Both the position numbers and the translations under genes were made by a program. Below the pieces are notes generated by a model that saw only the letters and a program-made list of their open reading frames with translations, made no database searches and was not told the DNA's origin. Positions 47,741 through 56,783 of a stretch of DNA of 64,000 bases are shown here, piece by piece. The DNA is from Idiomarinaceae bacterium. GTDB lineage: Bacteria > Pseudomonadota > Gammaproteobacteria > Enterobacterales > Alteromonadaceae. The stretch covers positions 1 through 64,000 of the forward strand of contig NYWU01000001.1 in assembly GCA_002685255.1 (NCBI GenBank), in the 5' to 3' direction. Within the stretch, counting starts at the first letter, position 1. Each line of letters opens with the position of its first letter.

Positions 47741-47758
47741 AACACTTAGTTAAGTGTT
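47741..47758. other. Second inverted repeat after yjbE
   Basis: AACACTTA and TAAGTGTT form a perfect 8-bp stem with a two-base centre, a few bases after the yjbE stop and just before the terminator stem on the minus strand. It could protect the 3' end of the short transcript or bind a regulator. It has no T-run of its own. Confidence 0.5.
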
Positions 47759-47764
47759 AACCAA

Positions 47765-48055
47765 TTACTGGCCAGTACCTGTTGTAGTACCGGTGCCTGT
47801 ACCAGTGCCTGTACCAGTCGCGGTTTCAGTACCCGTGCCTGGAGGATTGGTTGTACCTGGATCTTCATCATCGCCACCGTCAGCAGCGACAGCTACTGCG
47901 ATACCCGCTGCAACAGCGCCCACACCGATAGTGGTTGCGCTAACGCCGCCAATACCAGAAGCTTCAGAGCCAGTTGGTTCCGCGTCTTGCGCAGAAGCCA
48001 AGCCTGGCGCCGCTGCTAAAGCAGCTGCAGCAAACAAAGCTGAAAGTTTTTTCAT
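47765..48055 (-). CDS. yjbE: YjbE/GfcA-like exported Gly/Thr-rich protein
   Basis: A 96-residue exported protein. I start it at the ATG at 48055, preceded by AGAGGTG, which gives a classic signal peptide (MKKLSALFAAAALAAAPGLASAQ); a longer frame would bury it. The mature part has a hydrophobic glycine/alanine stretch (TTIGVGAVAAGIAVAVAA), then an acidic DGGDDEDPG and a Gly-Thr dipeptide tail. This matches the layout of E. coli YjbE, which also ends in a threonine-rich tail. It heads the yjb-like operon, and a terminator follows it. The function of this family is not established beyond a link to exopolysaccharide. Confidence 0.85.
   Translation of the reverse strand: MKKLSALFAAAALAAAPGLASAQDAEPTGSEASGIGGVSATTIGVGAVAAGIAVAVAADGGDDEDPGTTNPPGTGTETATGTGTGTGTGTTTGTGQ
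47789..47818 (-). repeat. 12-bp tandem repeat coding for Gly-Thr
   Basis: The plus strand reads accggtgcctgt, accagtgcctgt, accagt: two and a half 12-bp units, encoding Gly-Thr pairs in the tail of the yjbE-like protein. Changes in copy number would stay in frame. Confidence 0.75.
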
Positions 48056-48268
48056 AATTACACCTCTGTGTACACGTTCTACAAAATTCAATCGATTGGC
48101 CAATCAATCTTGCGTTGTTAAAAAACGCATTCATGATTGCTTAATACGTTATCAGGTTTCTTTTAGTTTGCAAATTATTTTACTGTTTTAACACGATTTT
48201 TTCACAACATTGATCATAAGCCTGAGTTAGGCGACACTAACATAATCTAAACGTTTAGAGTTGATTAT
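48056..48268. promoter_or_regulatory. Divergent promoter region, yjbE versus metalloprotease
   Basis: A 213-bp AT-rich gap between divergent starts. It should hold the promoter of the yjb-like operon (perhaps extending into kps) and that of the protease. A perfect 12-bp palindrome CTAAACGTTTAG lies at 48247-48258, ten bases ahead of the protease ATG, where a bound protein or hairpin could block translation or transcription. Exact -35/-10 elements are not clear. Confidence 0.45.
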
Positions 48269-51202
48269 ATGAAAATACTATCTTTGACATCCGCTATTGT
48301 GGCGTCACTGGCTTTGAACAGTGCTCTGGCGCAAACCGTTGAACCTCAGCCTACGCTGCATAACCAATTACAAACACAGCAGTTTTCGCTGGGTCAATCG
48401 GTTGCGCTACCCTTTGATAGTGGCTCGGATAACATATCGGCTGAATATGTTATTGCTGAAGGCAGTCAACCAACGCAAGGGTTTTACGTACTGGACAAGC
48501 CACTTAGTAATGGCAAGGTACAGCGCTTTGCAGGCAGTATTTACCATACGCCTGAACATACTATTTATACTTTGCAAAATGCCGAGGGCAACTGGGTAAA
48601 GGTTTATCAGACCGGCAATCGCACCAAGACTGTGTTAGTCAATAATAAATACCCTGAGCCGCTGCGCATGCCGGCGACTGCAAAGTCAGTCGATATGACG
48701 CAAGCGATTCAGTGGCGCGGTGAACCATCAACACCACGAATGCAGGCCGATGCGATAACTACTGATACGGCTTCCGATTCTAGTATTGATACTTTGATTT
48801 TGTTTGACCCTCGTTTACCCGCCTATATGGCTGAGAACGATGCCGTATTTGACGAAGATATTGAGTATGCCGATGCCGTCACCAACTTTGTTTACGAGCA
48901 GTCAGAATTATCACTCGCCCATCGTATTGTCGGCGCTCATCCTATCATGTTGCCAAGCACTGAAAATGATTTTGTGGGTGCGCCTTCGACCGATATCTTA
49001 GATGAATTAGTTAATAGTGGTATGGCGAGTCGCTTGCGTGATCAATATAACGCTGACGTCATTCACTATATTGGCGTGAGCGATGATGTGTGTGGACAAG
49101 CCTATGTTGCCTCGGATATCGCTGCTGATAATACCTTTTTTGGCATTTCGCCGGACTTCCACGTCGCGTTTACCACCTACCAATGTTTGGGGACCGGGAC
49201 TTTCCCTCACGAGTTAGGCCACAACATTGGTTTGCTGCACGACCGCTACACGTTGGACAATAATGAGCAAGGCTCTGGCTCACAAATCGATAACCATATC
49301 CCTTACGGCTATGTTGACCCTGATGGTGAGTTTTACACCATTATGGCGTATGGCTCGAGCTGTCGCGAAGTAGCACCTAACGGCACCTGTAGTCGCGAGG
49401 CGCTTTATTCCAGCCCCGACTTAGATATCAACGGCACACCTGCGGGTAAGTCCGAAGCGGAAGTTGATGCGGCTAATGCGGCTAAAGCGACGACCTTAAC
49501 CACGCCGTGGACGCGCCGTTTCCAACGTTGGAATGATTATTTAAATGTCGGTGTTGCACTGGACGGCGGTAGCGTTCAATTGCAACTACCGGATGACTCT
49601 GTCAGTGAGTATCTTGTTGTTAACCGTAATTGTCATAGTAACCGTTATTTCACTCAGCAACAGATCGAGAACGGCGAGACCATTACCGGCTCGACACTCA
49701 CGGGCACTATTGAACCGGGCAACTTGGGTATTTGTGTATTAGTCCCTTCTGACGATAACGGTTACCAGCTCATTGGTGAGTTTTCTGCTTCTGTCTCATC
49801 AAGCGGTGGCAATGACGCCTTTATCTTTACCGATAGCAACGTGTTAACCGCCGATGTGGGTGATGCACAATCGTTCACGGTATTGCTCAGCGACGATAGT
49901 ATTCTTAACTCAAACATTGAGCTCGCGACGTACTTTGATGAGTCAATGGGTCGCCCGAGTATCAATGAAGGCATTGCCCAGGCGAGTGAATGGTTTGATG
50001 TGTCAGTATCGGGCAGCGGTGCTGAACGTACGCTGACTATTACACCGAAGCGTTCTCAGGCGGCGATTGCGGCTGAGTTGGCGGATACCGACCAACGCAA
50101 CGTGTTTCAGCTTCCGCTGCGTGTAGTGAACACTAACTTCTCTGAATTCAGCGTATCGAGCATGATTTGGTGGGAAGGTCCAGCGAATAGTCAGACGCCT
50201 GTCACCGGCTACCTTACGCAGGGATATGAAATTATATCGGACGAGTCGGTTAGCCTATCTGCTGAGTTAGTCAATGTTCCTGCAGATGTCACGCCGGCCT
50301 ATTCTATCGGTGGTGATGTCAGTATTGATAACCTAGTGGTGACTCAAACCAACCGCACCACGACACCGCAAGGTGACGTCATTACCCTCAGTGTTGAAGG
50401 CGATGCAACAAGCATCACCGATACCGGTACAGTGACTATTGTTGCTGACTTAGGCGTTCAAGGTGCACCGAATGTGACGATTCCGATTCGTGCGTATAGT
50501 AACAACCAGCCTGCGATTTTAAGCTTTACCGCAAGTAGCGACACCATTCTTGAGGATGAGCCGTTTACTTTGACCGTCACGCTGAATGAGCCGAGCGATA
50601 CCTCGTTCTACGATACGCTGACCGTAGAGCAGCGTTTACCAGGCCGCGATAATGTGGTGTTCGAGCCGACTCGTAGCGATGGCAACGTGTTTGAGTTTGA
50701 TATTCCGGGGCAAGCCTCGGGCGCTTATGACTTTGTTGCCAGTGTTAACGATGGCAACGGTAATTCGGTCATGGATACCATCAGTATCTCGGTTGAAGCG
50801 ATCGAGCCGATTGTCGTTGATGCGATGAGTTTCTCGCCTTCGAGCGTGCGCGCAGGAGGTGCAACGACAGCTACGATTACGACCTCGGGTAACTTGGATT
50901 TAGCTACCACTGATTGGTCAGTGGATGATAGCTCCGTCACTATTAGTAACGAGGACCTCACCTCTGCACGCTTAAGCTTTAGTGAGCAAGGCACTTATAC
51001 CGTGTCGGTCACCGTCACTGATACCGCCGGTAACACGGATACCTTTGAGGAGACTATCGATGTTGCTGCGGCACCAACGACCACAACGGGTGGTAGTTCA
51101 GGTGGCGGCAGCAGTGGTGGTAGTACCGGTTGGTTGATGCTGCTATTGCTGGCAGGCTTAGGTGGAATCAAACAAGGTTGGATAAAAAAGCGGGGCCGTT
51201 AA
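48269..51202 (+). CDS. Secreted metzincin metalloprotease with GlyGly-CTERM anchor
   Basis: A 977-residue exported protease. The signal peptide ends near residue 22 (LNSALAQ). A propeptide-like region precedes the catalytic domain, where HELGHNIGLLHD near 315-326 gives the zinc motif HExxHxxGxxHD and TIMAYGSSC near 363 gives the Met-turn. This is the reprolysin-like (M12B-type) pattern. Cysteines in the catalytic domain suggest disulfides. Two or three beta-sandwich segments follow, the last PKD-like near 790-880. The end is a glycine/serine linker, STGWLMLLLLAGLGG and a basic tail: a GlyGly-CTERM signal, which is cleaved by rhombosortase after type II secretion in known systems. It diverges from the yjb-like operon. 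Confidence 0.88.
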   Translation: MKILSLTSAIVASLALNSALAQTVEPQPTLHNQLQTQQFSLGQSVALPFDSGSDNISAEYVIAEGSQPTQGFYVLDKPLSNGKVQRFAGSIYHTPEHTIYTLQNAEGNWVKVYQTGNRTKTVLVNNKYPEPLRMPATAKSVDMTQAIQWRGEPSTPRMQADAITTDTASDSSIDTLILFDPRLPAYMAENDAVFDEDIEYADAVTNFVYEQSELSLAHRIVGAHPIMLPSTENDFVGAPSTDILDELVNSGMASRLRDQYNADVIHYIGVSDDVCGQAYVASDIAADNTFFGISPDFHVAFTTYQCLGTGTFPHELGHNIGLLHDRYTLDNNEQGSGSQIDNHIPYGYVDPDGEFYTIMAYGSSCREVAPNGTCSREALYSSPDLDINGTPAGKSEAEVDAANAAKATTLTTPWTRRFQRWNDYLNVGVALDGGSVQLQLPDDSVSEYLVVNRNCHSNRYFTQQQIENGETITGSTLTGTIEPGNLGICVLVPSDDNGYQLIGEFSASVSSSGGNDAFIFTDSNVLTADVGDAQSFTVLLSDDSILNSNIELATYFDESMGRPSINEGIAQASEWFDVSVSGSGAERTLTITPKRSQAAIAAELADTDQRNVFQLPLRVVNTNFSEFSVSSMIWWEGPANSQTPVTGYLTQGYEIISDESVSLSAELVNVPADVTPAYSIGGDVSIDNLVVTQTNRTTTPQGDVITLSVEGDATSITDTGTVTIVADLGVQGAPNVTIPIRAYSNNQPAILSFTASSDTILEDEPFTLTVTLNEPSDTSFYDTLTVEQRLPGRDNVVFEPTRSDGNVFEFDIPGQASGAYDFVASVNDGNGNSVMDTISISVEAIEPIVVDAMSFSPSSVRAGGATTATITTSGNLDLATTDWSVDDSSVTISNEDLTSARLSFSEQGTYTVSVTVTDTAGNTDTFEETIDVAAAPTTTTGGSSGGGSSGGSTGWLMLLLLAGLGGIKQGWIKKRGR

Positions 51203-51209
51203 GCCCCGC
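51184..51209 (-). terminator. Terminator of the outer-membrane barrel gene, overlapping the protease stop
   Basis: On the minus strand GCGGGGC and GCCCCGC form a 7-bp stem with a six-base loop, followed by TTTTTT. It serves the barrel gene ending at 51236. The stem and loop contain the last codons and stop of the convergent protease gene; on the plus strand there is no T-run. Confidence 0.8.
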
Positions 51210-51235
51210 AAACCACCTTGCTCGGAGTGGAAACC

Positions 51236-51739
51236 TTAGAATTTGTAGGTAATACCTACGCGAAATTCGTTGTCGATATCGTCGAAGTTGCCACGGAAAC
51301 CGATATCGGCAGCGAAACGCTGATCGAAGTTATAACGTACTTTGGCGCCCACTGACGCATAACCGTCTAGTGCTGAGTCGTAGGTCGCATCAAACATGGC
51401 TGTTGCTTGCGTGCTCAAACCAATTTCAGTACCGATGCCGACGTAGCCGCCCGTGTCGTCGGTGTTACCAAAATCGTAATGGCTCATGCCGCCTTTCAAG
51501 AACAACGGGCTGTTGCTCAGCAAATACTGGCCGCCTAAACGCGTACCAAAATCACCAATATCAAACGCCTCACCTTCAATCACCCAATGTGAATCGATTT
51601 GACGTGATGCTTTAATGTAAAAGTCTGAATCACCAAAATCGTTGTAACCACCGCTGACATAGTTACGATCTTCTGCGTGTGCAGTGAGCGCAACCGATGC
51701 GGCTAGGATACCTGTGAGTGCTATAATACGTTTCATCAT
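51236..51739 (-). CDS. Small outer-membrane beta-barrel protein (YfaZ-like)
   Basis: A 167-residue exported protein with a signal peptide ending near residue 22 (SVALTAHA) and a mature part of alternating short beta strands ending in YKF, the C-terminal Phe expected of outer-membrane barrels. Repeated pieces such as FYIKASRQIDSHWVIEGEAF and LFLKGGMSHYDFGN suggest about eight strands. It resembles the YfaZ-type family of small barrels, whose function is not well known. It is a single gene with its own terminator. Confidence 0.72.
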   Translation of the reverse strand: MMKRIIALTGILAASVALTAHAEDRNYVSGGYNDFGDSDFYIKASRQIDSHWVIEGEAFDIGDFGTRLGGQYLLSNSPLFLKGGMSHYDFGNTDDTGGYVGIGTEIGLSTQATAMFDATYDSALDGYASVGAKVRYNFDQRFAADIGFRGNFDDIDNEFRVGITYKF

Positions 51740-51823
51740 ACTGCCTCCTGTTGAGTCTTAATTCTATTATGCGGTTCCTCAGATATTTGGCTAGACTCGC
51801 AGGCGTAAAGGTTTTGAAAAGGC

Positions 51824-51860
51824 AAAAAAAAGAGCAAGCTCAATGGCTTGCTCTTTTTTC
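51824..51860. terminator. Bidirectional terminator after purL
   Basis: AGAGCAAGC and GCTTGCTCT form a 9-bp stem with a six-base loop, flanked by an A-run on the left and a T-run on the right, so it works on both strands. It ends the purL transcript on the minus strand; no plus-strand gene precedes it closely. Confidence 0.85.
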
Positions 51861-51872
51861 TCAACGTACACG

Positions 51873-54800
51873 TTAGAAGCGTGTACGTGCATTACGGAAC
51901 ATGCGCATCCATGGGCTATCCTCGCCCCACTCATCGGGATGCCAGCTGTTCGCAACAGTGCGGAATACACGCTCTGGGTGTGGCATCATCGCCGTCACAC
52001 GGCCATCGCGGCTGCTGACAGCGGTAATGCCATTCGGCGAGCCGTTCGGGTTGGCAGGATATTGCTCTGCCACGTCGCCCCAGTTGTCGATATAGCGCAG
52101 TGCTACCTGACCGGCTTGCTCAAGTTGTGCTTGCTGGTCGACTGCGGCAAATTCAGCACGCCCTTCACCGTGAGAGACGGCAATCGGCATTTTCGAACCT
52201 TGCATCCCGTCAAAGAACGCCGAATTGGTCGTTTGTACTTCGACCAAACTAAAGCGCGCTTCAAAACGTTCGCTGCGGTTGGTGACAAAACGCGGCCAAT
52301 GTTCAGTACCCGGAATCAGACTTTTCAGTGTTGAAAGCATCTGACAACCATTACACACGCCTAAAGCTAGCGTATTGTCGCGGTTAAAGAACGCTTCGAA
52401 CTGATCACGTGCGCGTTGATTAAATAGGATGGATTTAGCCCAACCTTCACCGGCACCCAGCACGTCGCCATAGGAGAATCCACCACAGGCGGCCAGTGCC
52501 TGCATCTCATCTAAGGTGACACGGCCTGTTAAAATATCGCTCATGTGCACGTCTACAGCTTCAAAACCAGCACGGTCAAAAGCCGCGGCCATTTCATAAT
52601 GCGAGTTCACACCCTGCTCACGTAAGATAGCCACTTTCGGGGCGCTGCCTTTAGCAATGTAGGGGGCTGCGATATCTTCATGCACATCAAAGCTTAAATC
52701 GGCTTGCAAGCCTGGATCGTCGACCCGTTGTTTAAGCTGGAACTCCTCATCAGCACAGACTGGGTTATCACGTAACCGCTGCATTTGATGCGTGGTTTCA
52801 GCCCACAACGTACGGTAATGCGTGCGCGATGAGTCAATAACGGTGTCACCGTTAAAAGTCAGTTTAATCTCATCTCGCTCGGTGGGCTGACCGATGACAT
52901 GGATAGCATTCTCGAGCCCTGCTTTTTGGAATGCTGAGAGCACGTTTTTACGCTGATCGTCCGTCACTTGTATGACCGCGCCGAGCTCCTCACTGAACAG
53001 TGCCGCTAACGCGTTATCACCTAAGTCGCTCAAATCTGCATGGACACCACAGTGGCCGGCAAACGCCATCTCAGCCAAGGTCGTCATTAAACCGCCGTCA
53101 GAGCGGTCGTGATACGCAAGAATACGTCCTTCGGCTATCAGCTGTTGCAGTGTTTCGAAAAATGCTTTGAACTGCGCTGCGTCGTCTAAGTCAGGTGTTT
53201 GCTCACCCAGTTGCTTATACACTTGTGCCAGCGCAGAACCGCCTAACCGATTCTTACCTTGACCTAAATCGATAGCAATCAGGTGGGTATCACCTTTATC
53301 TAGACGCAGTTGCGGCGTCACGGTGTTACGTACGTCGTTAACTCGAGCAAAGGCGGTAATCACCAGTGACAGTGGTGCGGTTACGGCTTTGTCTTCGCCC
53401 TCATCTTGCCACTGGGTTTTCATCGACATGGAGTCTTTTCCTACCGGAATGGTAATTTCCAATGCAGGACAAAGTTCTTCACCGATGGCTTTTACCGCCT
53501 CGTATAAACCAGCGTCCTCACCGGGGTGACCGGCTGCGGCCATCCAGTTCGCGGACAATTTAACGCGTTTTAGTTCACCAACGTCGGCGGCTGCAAGGTT
53601 AGTTAATGCCTCAGCGACCGCCATGCGCGCAGAAGCGCCGTAGTTTAGCAAGGCTAATGGCGTGCGTTCGCCCATCGCCATGGCTTCACCATGATAGGTA
53701 TCGTATGAGGCCGCGGTTACCGCTACATCGGCGACCGGCACCTGCCACGGACCGACCATTTGATCGCGTGCGACCAAGCCGGTGACCGAGCGATCACCAA
53801 TAGTAATTAAGAACGTCTTCTCGGCGATGCTTGGTAAGCGCATCAAGCGTTCTGCGGCTTCGTTAGCATCGATGCTGTTGAGTTTAAGCGCTTCGCCAGC
53901 CGCTTGCTGACGTTTGACGTCACGGTGCATTTTCGGTGGTTTACCGAGTAGCACGTCGAGTGGTAGATCAATCGGCTGGTTATTGAATTTGGCGTCATTT
54001 AACAAGATGGTGAGTTCTTCGGTCGCTTCACCAATCACGGCGTACTCGGCACGCTCGCGCTCACAGATTTGCTCGAAACGCGCCATGTTTTCTGGCGCGA
54101 TGGCGATCACGTAACGCTCTTGTGATTCGTTACACCAGATTTCCAGCGGTGTCATACCCGGTTCGTCATTGGGTATGTCACGCAGTTCGAAACGACCGCC
54201 TCGCCCCCCGTCACTGACAAGCTCTGGCATGGCGTTGGATAAGCCACCCGCGCCTACGTCGTGAATAAAGGCAATCGGGTTATCTGAGCCGAGTTGCCAA
54301 CAGCGATCGATGACCTCTTGGCAACGCCGTTCCATTTCAGGGTTATCGCGCTGTACTGAGGCAAAATCAAGGTCTTCTGCTGACTCGCCCGATGCCATCG
54401 ACGACGCAGCGCCGCCACCCAGACCGATGTTCATCGCCGGGCCACCTAACACCACCAGTTTGGCACCCACAGGGATGTCGTCTTTTTGCACGTGGGCTTC
54501 GCGGATATTACCCAAGCCACCGGCAATCATGATCGGCTTATGATAACCGCGTACCTCTCGGCCGTTATGACTGTTCACGGTTTGCTCGTAAGTACGGAAG
54601 TAACCCGTTAGCGCTGGACGACCAAATTCATTGTTAAATGCGGCCCCGCCGAGTGGCCCCTCGAGCATAATATCGAGTGCACTGACGATACGCGCAGGCT
54701 TGCCGTAGTTTTCTTCCCACGGTTGTTTGAAGCCTGGAATATTTAAGTTGGATACGCTAAAGCCCACCAAACCCGCTTTGGGTTTTGAGCCGATACCGGT

Positions 54801-55763
54801 GGCGCCTTCATCACGGATTTCCCCACCCGAACCGGTCGCTGCGCCGGCATAAGGGGCAATCGCTGTCGGGTGATTGTGCGTCTCGACCTTCATCAAAATA
54901 TGAATCGGTTCGTGGCTATAGCTGTAGGTGGTTGATTCAGGTGACGGATAAAAGCGCCCTGCTTCGTGCCCTTCCATCACCGCGGCGTTGTCTTTGTATG
55001 CCGACAACACATAGTCTGGCGTCACTTCAAAGGTGTTTTTGATCATCTTAAATAGCGACTTTGGCTGTGCTTCGCCATCAATAGTCCAGTCTGCGTTAAA
55101 GATCTTATGGCGACAGTGCTCCGAGTTTGCTTGGGCAAACATATACAACTCGATGTCGTTGGGGTTACGCCCTAACTTCTTGAAGTTTTCTAATAGATAA
55201 TCGATTTCGTCATCCGCGAGCGCCAGACCGAGCGATACGTTGGCGTCTTCTAGCGCTGAACGGCCTTCGGCCAGAATATCAACGTTGGATAAGGGGGCTG
55301 GCTCAGCTTGTTGAAACAGCTTTTCAGCATCACTCATGTGATACAGCACGCTCTCGGTCATGCGGTCATGCAGTAGTAATGCGGCTTGCTTTTGCTCTTC
55401 CGCTGATAAATCACCTTCCAGATAGTACGCAACGCCGCGTTCAATACGATGGACTTCTTTAATGTCGCAGTTATGGGCAATGTTGGTTGCTTTTGATGCC
55501 CAAGGCGAAATAGTGCCAAGGCGTGGGACGACCAAAATAAGCGTACTGGATTCGCTGGGTGATTGTTGTTGAGCGGTGGGGCCGTAGGTTAGCAGTTGCT
55601 TGAGAATGTCGTGATGCGCGTCGGAGAGTGTGTTGCGAAGGTGAATAAAGTGCTGATACTCCGCATATAAACTCTTTATGGGGATCCCCGCATGTTTGAG
55701 TTGTTCAAGCTTTTTTGTAATTTTGAACGCCGATAAGGCAGGTGAACCACGAAAGATTTCCAC
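51873..55763 (-). CDS. purL: Phosphoribosylformylglycinamidine synthase
   Basis: PurL converts FGAR, glutamine and ATP to FGAM in purine synthesis. It has 1296 residues from the GTG at 55763, which has GGAG nine bases upstream and matches the start of E. coli PurL ([15 protein letters not shown]); a frame running further upstream is not conserved. The layout is the large single-chain form: N-terminal domain, linker with [11 protein letters not shown], two AIRS-like halves ([21 protein letters not shown] near 295 is the nucleotide site), and a C-terminal class I glutaminase with [11 protein letters not shown] (catalytic Cys), SHGEGRAEF and [10 protein letters not shown]. It stands alone, between a terminator and a divergent small gene. 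Confidence 0.97.
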   Translation of the reverse strand: MEIFRGSPALSAFKITKKLEQLKHAGIPIKSLYAEYQHFIHLRNTLSDAHHDILKQLLTYGPTAQQQSPSESSTLILVVPRLGTISPWASKATNIAHNCDIKEVHRIERGVAYYLEGDLSAEEQKQAALLLHDRMTESVLYHMSDAEKLFQQAEPAPLSNVDILAEGRSALEDANVSLGLALADDEIDYLLENFKKLGRNPNDIELYMFAQANSEHCRHKIFNADWTIDGEAQPKSLFKMIKNTFEVTPDYVLSAYKDNAAVMEGHEAGRFYPSPESTTYSYSHEPIHILMKVETHNHPTAIAPYAGAATGSGGEIRDEGATGIGSKPKAGLVGFSVSNLNIPGFKQPWEENYGKPARIVSALDIMLEGPLGGAAFNNEFGRPALTGYFRTYEQTVNSHNGREVRGYHKPIMIAGGLGNIREAHVQKDDIPVGAKLVVLGGPAMNIGLGGGAASSMASGESAEDLDFASVQRDNPEMERRCQEVIDRCWQLGSDNPIAFIHDVGAGGLSNAMPELVSDGGRGGRFELRDIPNDEPGMTPLEIWCNESQERYVIAIAPENMARFEQICERERAEYAVIGEATEELTILLNDAKFNNQPIDLPLDVLLGKPPKMHRDVKRQQAAGEALKLNSIDANEAAERLMRLPSIAEKTFLITIGDRSVTGLVARDQMVGPWQVPVADVAVTAASYDTYHGEAMAMGERTPLALLNYGASARMAVAEALTNLAAADVGELKRVKLSANWMAAAGHPGEDAGLYEAVKAIGEELCPALEITIPVGKDSMSMKTQWQDEGEDKAVTAPLSLVITAFARVNDVRNTVTPQLRLDKGDTHLIAIDLGQGKNRLGGSALAQVYKQLGEQTPDLDDAAQFKAFFETLQQLIAEGRILAYHDRSDGGLMTTLAEMAFAGHCGVHADLSDLGDNALAALFSEELGAVIQVTDDQRKNVLSAFQKAGLENAIHVIGQPTERDEIKLTFNGDTVIDSSRTHYRTLWAETTHQMQRLRDNPVCADEEFQLKQRVDDPGLQADLSFDVHEDIAAPYIAKGSAPKVAILREQGVNSHYEMAAAFDRAGFEAVDVHMSDILTGRVTLDEMQALAACGGFSYGDVLGAGEGWAKSILFNQRARDQFEAFFNRDNTLALGVCNGCQMLSTLKSLIPGTEHWPRFVTNRSERFEARFSLVEVQTTNSAFFDGMQGSKMPIAVSHGEGRAEFAAVDQQAQLEQAGQVALRYIDNWGDVAEQYPANPNGSPNGITAVSSRDGRVTAMMPHPERVFRTVANSWHPDEWGEDSPWMRMFRNARTRF

Positions 55764-55909
55764 GACAACAGTCTCCAACGCTTGTGTAAAATTTGCGCGG
55801 CGATTATATCGAAAAATCCCTCTGCCTGCCATGTTTGACTTTGGCTTTTTAAGTGACAGCTTAGGAACTGATCTGCTAGGATCAAGTTCCACCTGCAAAG
55901 GAGTCTTTT
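55764..55909. promoter_or_regulatory. Divergent gap, purL versus small basic protein
   Basis: A 146-bp gap that must hold the purL promoter and that of the small gene at 55910. A stretch GCGCAAATTTT on the minus strand resembles half of a PurR site but does not match well enough to call. No clear -35/-10 pair. Confidence 0.3.
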
Positions 55910-56053
55910 ATGTCACAACGCCGAATTAATAAGACCGCCAATGACGCTCGTCGCCGTGCTGTTGTCCGTGCTCGCCGTAAACGAATTATCGAGCGCCGAG
56001 AAAAATGGTTCCGCTTGGTGAAAAAGGAAGGCTCACCCAAGATAGAAAGCTAA
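55910..56053 (+). CDS. 47-residue arginine-rich protein, unknown
   Basis: A small gene with a strong ribosome site (AAAGGAG, six bases before the ATG) and its own intrinsic terminator. The 47-residue product starts MSQRRINKTANDARRRAVVR and is very basic: 12 or more Arg plus several Lys, a single Trp, and an acidic-free first half. It looks fully helical. It could bind RNA or the ribosome, or act as a short regulator, but I do not recognise the family. The strong translation signals and the terminator argue that it is real. Confidence 0.72.
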   Translation: MSQRRINKTANDARRRAVVRARRKRIIERREKWFRLVKKEGSPKIES

Positions 56054-56072
56054 GCTTCGGCTTAGCTTTTTA
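56048..56072 (+). terminator. Terminator after the arginine-rich gene
   Basis: AGCTAAGC and GCTTAGCT form an 8-bp stem closed by a stable TTCG tetraloop, then a run of T. The stop codon of the small gene lies in the left arm of the stem. Confidence 0.85.
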
Positions 56073-56280
56073 CGTTTTTATATGAAGAAAGTTATAGCAT
56101 TTTCAACATTTCACATCGTGAAGTGTTATTAATAGAATTTATACTACATTCAAAATGTATTTTTTACAGTCTTTGACGTCAATTTTTCACGTTAAAGAAT
56201 ATCTACTCTAAATTTTTGTAAATTCACTTGTTACAGCGATAAACTTCCTTTCGTCAGATTAAGCAACCGGGGCGTCTCGT
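56073..56280 (+). promoter_or_regulatory. AT-rich leader region of rfaH
   Basis: About 208 bases, strongly AT-rich, between a terminator and rfaH. It should hold the rfaH promoter. I see no gene, no clear repeat and no confident -35/-10 pair. A GGGGC just upstream of the ATG at 56281 may act as the ribosome site. Confidence 0.35.
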
Positions 56281-56778
56281 ATGGACACGCAGACATTCGG
56301 TGGTTGGTATGTGCTTAAAACGAAACCGCGTCAGGAAGACCGGGCACTGGAAAATCTCAACCGCCAAGGCTTTAAATGTTTCGGACCTAAGTTAAATGTC
56401 GAACGCATTGTTCGTGGCAAGCGCAGCTTGCGCACGGAGCCACTCTTCCCTGGATATGTTTTTGTGCAATCTGACGAGCTAGCTGAACAGTTTTATAAAC
56501 TGCGCAGTACGTATGGGGTACACTCGCTCGTGCGGTTTGGCGACAGAATCCCAAAGCTTCCGCAGTCATGGATAGACACCTTTAAAGGCAAGGATGCCTT
56601 GGCGGAAACTCGAGCACCTAAAATTGGCGATCAGGTGGAGATCAACGAAGGTCCGTTTAAAGGATTTATGGCAAAAGTCATTGGCCTCGATGGCGAGTCA
56701 CGCTGTTTTGTCTTACTCGAGTGGATGCAAAAGGAAGTGAAAGCCTCGCTATCCTACAATGAGCTGCAACTGCATTAA
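56281..56778 (+). CDS. rfaH: Transcription antiterminator RfaH
   Basis: RfaH is a NusG paralogue recruited to RNA polymerase at ops sites, where it suppresses pausing and termination in long polysaccharide, LPS and pilus operons and helps recruit ribosomes. The 165 residues are the normal length. The NGN domain includes WYVLKTKPRQEDRALENLN, VERIVRGKRSLRTEPLFPGY and FVQSDE. The C-terminal domain includes the KOW-like IGDQVEINEGPFKGFMAKV. It is convergent with mltF. It lies about 8 kb from the yjb/kps operons, which are likely clients, although I found no ops site at their heads. Confidence 0.92.
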   Translation: MDTQTFGGWYVLKTKPRQEDRALENLNRQGFKCFGPKLNVERIVRGKRSLRTEPLFPGYVFVQSDELAEQFYKLRSTYGVHSLVRFGDRIPKLPQSWIDTFKGKDALAETRAPKIGDQVEINEGPFKGFMAKVIGLDGESRCFVLLEWMQKEVKASLSYNELQLH

Positions 56779-56783
56779 TACGT

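Noticed and set aside
55780-55800. Possible PurR operator upstream of purL
   Set aside because: Only one half resembles the consensus; too weak to call.
55764-55898. N-terminal extension of PurL in the same frame
   Set aside because: The extension is not like PurL, and a GTG with a good ribosome site matches the known family start.
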